10,519 nucleotides of DNA from Bacillota bacterium (GTDB taxonomy: Bacteria; Bacillota_C; Negativicutes; Sporomusales; Sporomusaceae), in contig JAEZQV010000182.1 in the NCBI GenBank assembly GCA_023441125.1, forward strand, positions 1 through 10,519, read 5' to 3'. The notes under the pieces are model-generated. The model was not told where the DNA came from and did not search any database. It saw only the letters and a list, made by a program, of their open reading frames with translations. Numbering within the stretch: the stretch's first letter is position 1; each line of letters starts with the position of its first letter. Shown piece after piece: positions 6,390 through 10,519 of this stretch. A program made the translations under genes and the position numbers.

Positions 6390-6659
6390 TTACGCAAATT
6401 GACGGCTATCCATAATCTTTTGCCGGCCGACATTTGCCCATTGATTGCCGGTACGAGTGATTTTTACCGCCAGATTACCGGTCCCCAGCATCGCATAGAT
6501 ACTGGCGGTAATAACGGCTACCACTTCAGGACTGATACCTTCTGCTTCCACAGCCATGGCTTCGGCCGGAGATTCAGTCGCTGCAGCCATTGATTTTTTC
6601 TTCTTTTTCTTTGGCTGAGGCGGTTCAGGCTTGCCAAATAAGGAATCAAAAAAACCCAC
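6390..6659 (-). CDS. mmdD: Delta/epsilon-like soluble subunit of methylmalonyl-CoA decarboxylase, no membrane span
   Basis: An 89-residue protein starting at GTG (6657-6659), with AAAGGGG nine bases upstream; reading further upstream would only overlap mmdA. The N-terminus MGFFDSLFGKPEPPQP runs into six consecutive lysines (17-22), then an Ala/Glu-rich linker. A conserved C-terminal domain follows (about 42-89) with ISPEVVAVITASIYAML and the closing motif W-x3-GRQKIMDSRQF. That C-terminal motif is typical of OadG/MmdD and of the small Veillonella MmdE, whose sequence resembles the MmdD C-terminus; it helps the alpha subunit associate with the complex. Unlike usual delta subunits there is no N-terminal transmembrane helix. 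The missing anchor seems to be the separate 51-residue protein at 4488-4643. The symbol is by position and could equally be mmdE. Confidence 0.8.
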   Translation of the reverse strand: MGFFDSLFGKPEPPQPKKKKKKSMAAATESPAEAMAVEAEGISPEVVAVITASIYAMLGTGNLAVKITRTGNQWANVGRQKIMDSRQFA

Positions 6660-6705
6660 GTTAACTATCCCCTTTCTTTCCGCTTCGAAAGTGTAGGCGA
6701 GAGAT

Positions 6706-8235
<1,530 letters not shown>

Positions 8236-8275
8236 TTAGAAAAACACCTCCATTACTTGGCACTGAATATTCCTT

Positions 8276-8698
8276 CTACTTGCGTTCGGAAAGCTCGAGC
8301 AAAATGCCGCCGGTAGCTTTGGGATGTACGAAAGCTATGCTGGCACCGCCGGCGCCATAGCGCGGCGACTCGTCAATAAGGCGAACGCCCTGTTCTTTAA
8401 GATCGGCCAGCGCTGCCTCAATGTTATCAACCCGCAGAGCTACGTGCTGAATGCCTTCCCCGTTCTTTTCAATAAATTTGGCGACCGGGCCATCAGGCGA
8501 AGTGGATTCCAAAAGTTCAACTTCGCTGTCACCACAAGGAATGAAGCAAACTTTTACTTTTTGCTGTTCAACTACTTCTTCGCCCATAGCAGTCATACCA
8601 AGTACTTCAGTATAGAACTTTTTGGCTTGTTCCATATCCTTTACCGCAATACCGATATGATCGACTCTGAGAACTTTAAAATTGCGTGCATTAACCAT
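8276..8698 (-). CDS. mce: Methylmalonyl-CoA epimerase
   Basis: A 140-residue vicinal-oxygen-chelate (glyoxalase-fold) protein that interconverts (R)- and (S)-methylmalonyl-CoA, linking the mutase product to the decarboxylase substrate. The two beta-alpha-beta modules start at VDHIGIAVKDMEQAKKFYTE (12-31) and IQHVALRVDNIEAALADL (83-100). Predicted metal ligands by comparison with the family are H14, E61, H85 and E135. The C-terminal HPKATGGILLELSE is highly characteristic. ATG at 8698 has AGGAGGT seven bases upstream. A 110-base gap separates it from meaB, more than elsewhere in the cluster, and this gap holds a possible internal promoter. Confidence 0.92.
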   Translation of the reverse strand: MVNARNFKVLRVDHIGIAVKDMEQAKKFYTEVLGMTAMGEEVVEQQKVKVCFIPCGDSEVELLESTSPDGPVAKFIEKNGEGIQHVALRVDNIEAALADLKEQGVRLIDESPRYGAGGASIAFVHPKATGGILLELSERK

Positions 8699-8744
8699 AG
8701 TTTTTACCTCCTGTTAAATTTGATTGTTTTTCCAATCACTCTAT

Positions 8745-8753
8745 ATAATACCA
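8745..8753 (-). promoter_or_regulatory. Possible internal promoter (extended -10) ahead of the epimerase-mmd genes
   Basis: The minus strand reads TGG-TATTAT, one mismatch from the extended -10 form TGnTATAAT, in the only sizeable gap between meaB and the epimerase. No good -35 hexamer is seen 16-18 bases upstream. A small 6-bp hairpin (8721-8726 with 8733-8738) follows in the leader. Such a promoter would let the epimerase and decarboxylase be expressed apart from the mutase genes. Confidence 0.25.
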
Positions 8754-8808
8754 TATTTTAATATCAGGTACTATAAGTTCATACCCGATAATCTAAATTT
8801 TTCCAGCA

Positions 8809-9747
8809 TTAACGCAAAACTTGACGCAATAAATCGTCAACTACCGTATACGGGTCCTTTTCCCGTCTCTCAACAGCAGTTACTAAGGTATCAAAACTTA
8901 CACCTGTTGTAATATGTTTGAGCACATAGCGCCCAATCTGCTCGTCAAGCAAGGCCAGCAGCTCATTTTTAGTGCGTTCAGTGCGCCGGACAGCTAACTG
9001 CCCCGAAGCTTTGAGATGACTGATATGTTCTTCAATGACTGCAATTAACTCTTCTATGCCTTCGCCTCTGCTGGCTACCGTCCGTTTTACCGGCGGCCGC
9101 CAATCGACCATGGTCTGATTTAAGTCAAGCATCATTTCAATTTCGGTATTCAACCGGTCGACGCCGTCCCGGTCGGCTTTGTTTATGGCAAATATATCGG
9201 CAATTTCCAAAATACCGGCTTTAATGGCCTGGATATCATCGCCAAGCCCCGGGACCAGCACCACCAGCGTTGTGTCTGCAGCCTTGATTACATCAACTTC
9301 GGACTGCCCGACGCCAACTGTTTCGATAAAAATAATATCTTTACCGGCAGCGTCCATTATTTTGACGGCTTCAGCAGTTTTACGGGACAGACCGCCCAAA
9401 CTGCCTCTTGTACCCATACTCCGGATAAAGACGCCTTCATCCAAGGTCAATTCATTCATACGAATGCGGTCGCCTAAAATGGCGCCCCCGGAAAAAGGAC
9501 TTGTCGGGTCAACGGCAATAATACCTATCGTTTTTCCCTGACTGCGGTAATGCTTGGCCAGTTTATCGGTGAGTGTGCTTTTGCCGGCTCCCGGCGGTCC
9601 GGTAATACCAATTACATGGGCTCTCCCGGTATGCGGATAGAGCTTCTGCATGATTTCGGCTGCTTCATCGTATTCATTTTCCACAGCGGTGATGGCGCGG
9701 GCCAGGGCCCGTTTGGACCCTGCCAGCACCTCTTCTATGATATTCAT
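8809..9747 (-). CDS. meaB: Methylmalonyl-CoA mutase-associated GTPase MeaB
   Basis: A 312-residue G3E-family P-loop GTPase (MeaB/ArgK group) that escorts adenosylcobalamin to methylmalonyl-CoA mutase and protects the enzyme from inactivation. Visible motifs are Walker A GPPGAGKS (50-57), the IAVDPTSPFSGGAILGDRIR block (77-96), FIETVGVGQSE (140-150) with the Walker B/switch region, and the guanine-specificity motif NKAD (189-192). The C-terminal helices form the dimerisation arm. I place the start at ATG 9747, which has AGGTGAT directly upstream; a GTG five codons earlier (9762) lies inside the ribosome binding region and is unlikely. It follows the B12-binding subunit by 38 bases, the classic neighbourhood. 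Confidence 0.95.
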   Translation of the reverse strand: MNIIEEVLAGSKRALARAITAVENEYDEAAEIMQKLYPHTGRAHVIGITGPPGAGKSTLTDKLAKHYRSQGKTIGIIAVDPTSPFSGGAILGDRIRMNELTLDEGVFIRSMGTRGSLGGLSRKTAEAVKIMDAAGKDIIFIETVGVGQSEVDVIKAADTTLVVLVPGLGDDIQAIKAGILEIADIFAINKADRDGVDRLNTEIEMMLDLNQTMVDWRPPVKRTVASRGEGIEELIAVIEEHISHLKASGQLAVRRTERTKNELLALLDEQIGRYVLKHITTGVSFDTLVTAVERREKDPYTVVDDLLRQVLR

Positions 9748-9785
9748 CTTTATCACCTGCACAGTTCTACAATGAGAAGCTGTAA

Positions 9786-10178
9786 TTATTTTACGTTGGT
9801 TTTGATAAACTCAACAATATTGCCGGTCGGAGTTCCCGGCGTGAATACTTCTGCCACGCCGGCGGCCTTAAGGCCAGGAATGTCGGCATCCGGTATTACA
9901 CCGCCGCCAACGATCAGTACGTCACTCATACCTTTTTGTTTAGACAGTTCGACAATGCGCGGGAAAAGGTGATTGTGGGCGCCGGATAACAGGCTTAAAG
10001 CCACAACATTCACGTCTTCCTGCAGAGCGGCTTCCACAATTTGTTCCGGAGTCTGGCGCAGGCCAGTATAAATTACTTCAAAACCGGCATCGCGGAGAGC
10101 GCGGGCTACGACTTTGGCGCCGCGGTCATGACCGTCCAGGCCAGGCTTTGCTACCAATACTCTAATACGTTTTTCCAT
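9786..10178 (-). CDS. Methylmalonyl-CoA mutase B12-binding subunit
   Basis: A 130-residue stand-alone cobalamin-binding domain that pairs with the separate catalytic chain to form the split type of methylmalonyl-CoA mutase. The base-off/His-on motif D-x-H-x-x-G is seen as LDGHDRG (14-20), with H17 as the cobalt ligand. The supporting motifs LSLLSG (61-66) and VGGGVIP (90-96) hold the nucleotide tail. It catalyses, with its partner, the radical conversion of succinyl-CoA to (R)-methylmalonyl-CoA. ATG at 10178 has AGGAGG seven bases upstream, and only 20 bases separate it from the catalytic-chain stop, so the two are surely co-translated. Isobutyryl-CoA mutase small subunits look alike, but the epimerase and decarboxylase neighbours favour methylmalonyl-CoA. 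Confidence 0.93.
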   Translation of the reverse strand: MEKRIRVLVAKPGLDGHDRGAKVVARALRDAGFEVIYTGLRQTPEQIVEAALQEDVNVVALSLLSGAHNHLFPRIVELSKQKGMSDVLIVGGGVIPDADIPGLKAAGVAEVFTPGTPTGNIVEFIKTNVK

Positions 10179-10198
10179 CGTTGTCCCTCCTACTCAGC

Positions 10199-10519
10199 TT
10201 ATAGGCTTACATGCGCTTCGTATTCGCCGAATACTTTACGCATTACGCCACAGATTTCACCAAGAGTTGCATAGGTTTTAACCGCATCAACAATAAGCGG
10301 CATAAGATTGGTGTTCTCATCTTTGCAGCCTGCTTCCAGTTTGGTAAGCGCTGCTTGAACAGCGGCATTGTCACGACGGGCGCGAAGGTCAGCCAACTTT
10401 TTCTTCTGCAGTTCGCCAACGGAAGCATCTACGCGCAGCAGACCTTCAACTGGTTTTTCTTCAACTTGGAATTGGTTAACACCAACGATAACACGTTGTT
10501 TGTTTTCAACTTCCATTTG
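10199..10519 (-). CDS. Methylmalonyl-CoA mutase catalytic subunit, C-terminal part (5' end outside window)
   Basis: The last 106 residues of the catalytic chain; the frame stays open to the right edge, so the in-frame ATG at 10516 is internal, not a start. The segment KQRVIVGVNQF (about ten residues in) is the conserved ERVVVGVN-like block of mutase large subunits. It is followed by the linker helices and the terminal LGEICGVMRKVFGEYEAHVSL. Stopping right after the VFGEY motif, without a B12 domain, is typical of split mutases (catalytic chain of about 550 residues plus a separate B12 chain). The B12 chain follows 20 bases downstream. The symbol is left blank since naming of split forms varies. 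Confidence 0.9.
   Translation of the reverse strand, partial: QMEVENKQRVIVGVNQFQVEEKPVEGLLRVDASVGELQKKKLADLRARRDNAAVQAALTKLEAGCKDENTNLMPLIVDAVKTYATLGEICGVMRKVFGEYEAHVSL

Noticed and set aside
6014..6415. Plus-strand Ala/Gly-rich 133-residue frame
   Set aside because: It arises from the opposite strand of the mmdC Ala/Pro linker.
9748..9762. GTG start five codons upstream for MeaB
   Set aside because: The codons overlap the AGGTGAT ribosome binding site of the ATG at 9747, which gives the family-typical N-terminus.

Overview
The window is part of an anaerobic Firmicute genome, most likely a Negativicute of the Sporomusaceae/Veillonella type. This placement is inferred from gene content and from strong AGGAGG ribosome binding sites, not from a marker gene. 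Every gene I can support lies on the minus strand, so the window reads as transcription units running from right to left. Coding DNA is roughly half GC, while the intergenic stretches are very AT-rich.

The right two thirds (10519 to about 4488) encode a nearly complete route for decarboxylating succinate to propionate with sodium-ion pumping. In order of transcription it holds: the C-terminal end of the catalytic chain of a split, B12-dependent methylmalonyl-CoA mutase; its separate B12-binding chain; the MeaB G-protein chaperone; methylmalonyl-CoA epimerase; and the subunits of the biotin-dependent methylmalonyl-CoA decarboxylase. The decarboxylase genes are the carboxyltransferase mmdA, a short soluble delta-like subunit, the biotin carrier mmdC, the membrane pump mmdB, and a 51-residue single-span membrane protein. 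Succinyl-CoA would be rearranged to (R)-methylmalonyl-CoA, epimerised to the (S) form and decarboxylated to propionyl-CoA. The decarboxylation energy would be stored as a sodium gradient. The CoA-transferase that activates succinate and recycles propionyl-CoA is not in the window.

From 4362 to 1388 lie two closely related MatC-type (SLC13-like) dicarboxylate carriers in tandem, each followed by an intrinsic terminator. Their leaders share an identical 13-bp palindrome with a matching flank, so they are probably co-regulated. They are the natural candidates for succinate (or related diacid) uptake.

The left end (1240 to 1) holds a membrane protein of unknown function, a strong terminator hairpin, a 377-base AT-rich region with promoter-like signals and a Rex-like redox operator, and the start of an RseC-family protein cut by the window edge.

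The most unusual point is the layout of the decarboxylase delta/OadG-type subunit. Its membrane anchor and its soluble C-terminal domain appear as two separate small genes on opposite sides of mmdC-mmdB. One carries a run of six lysines and the other an acidic tail.
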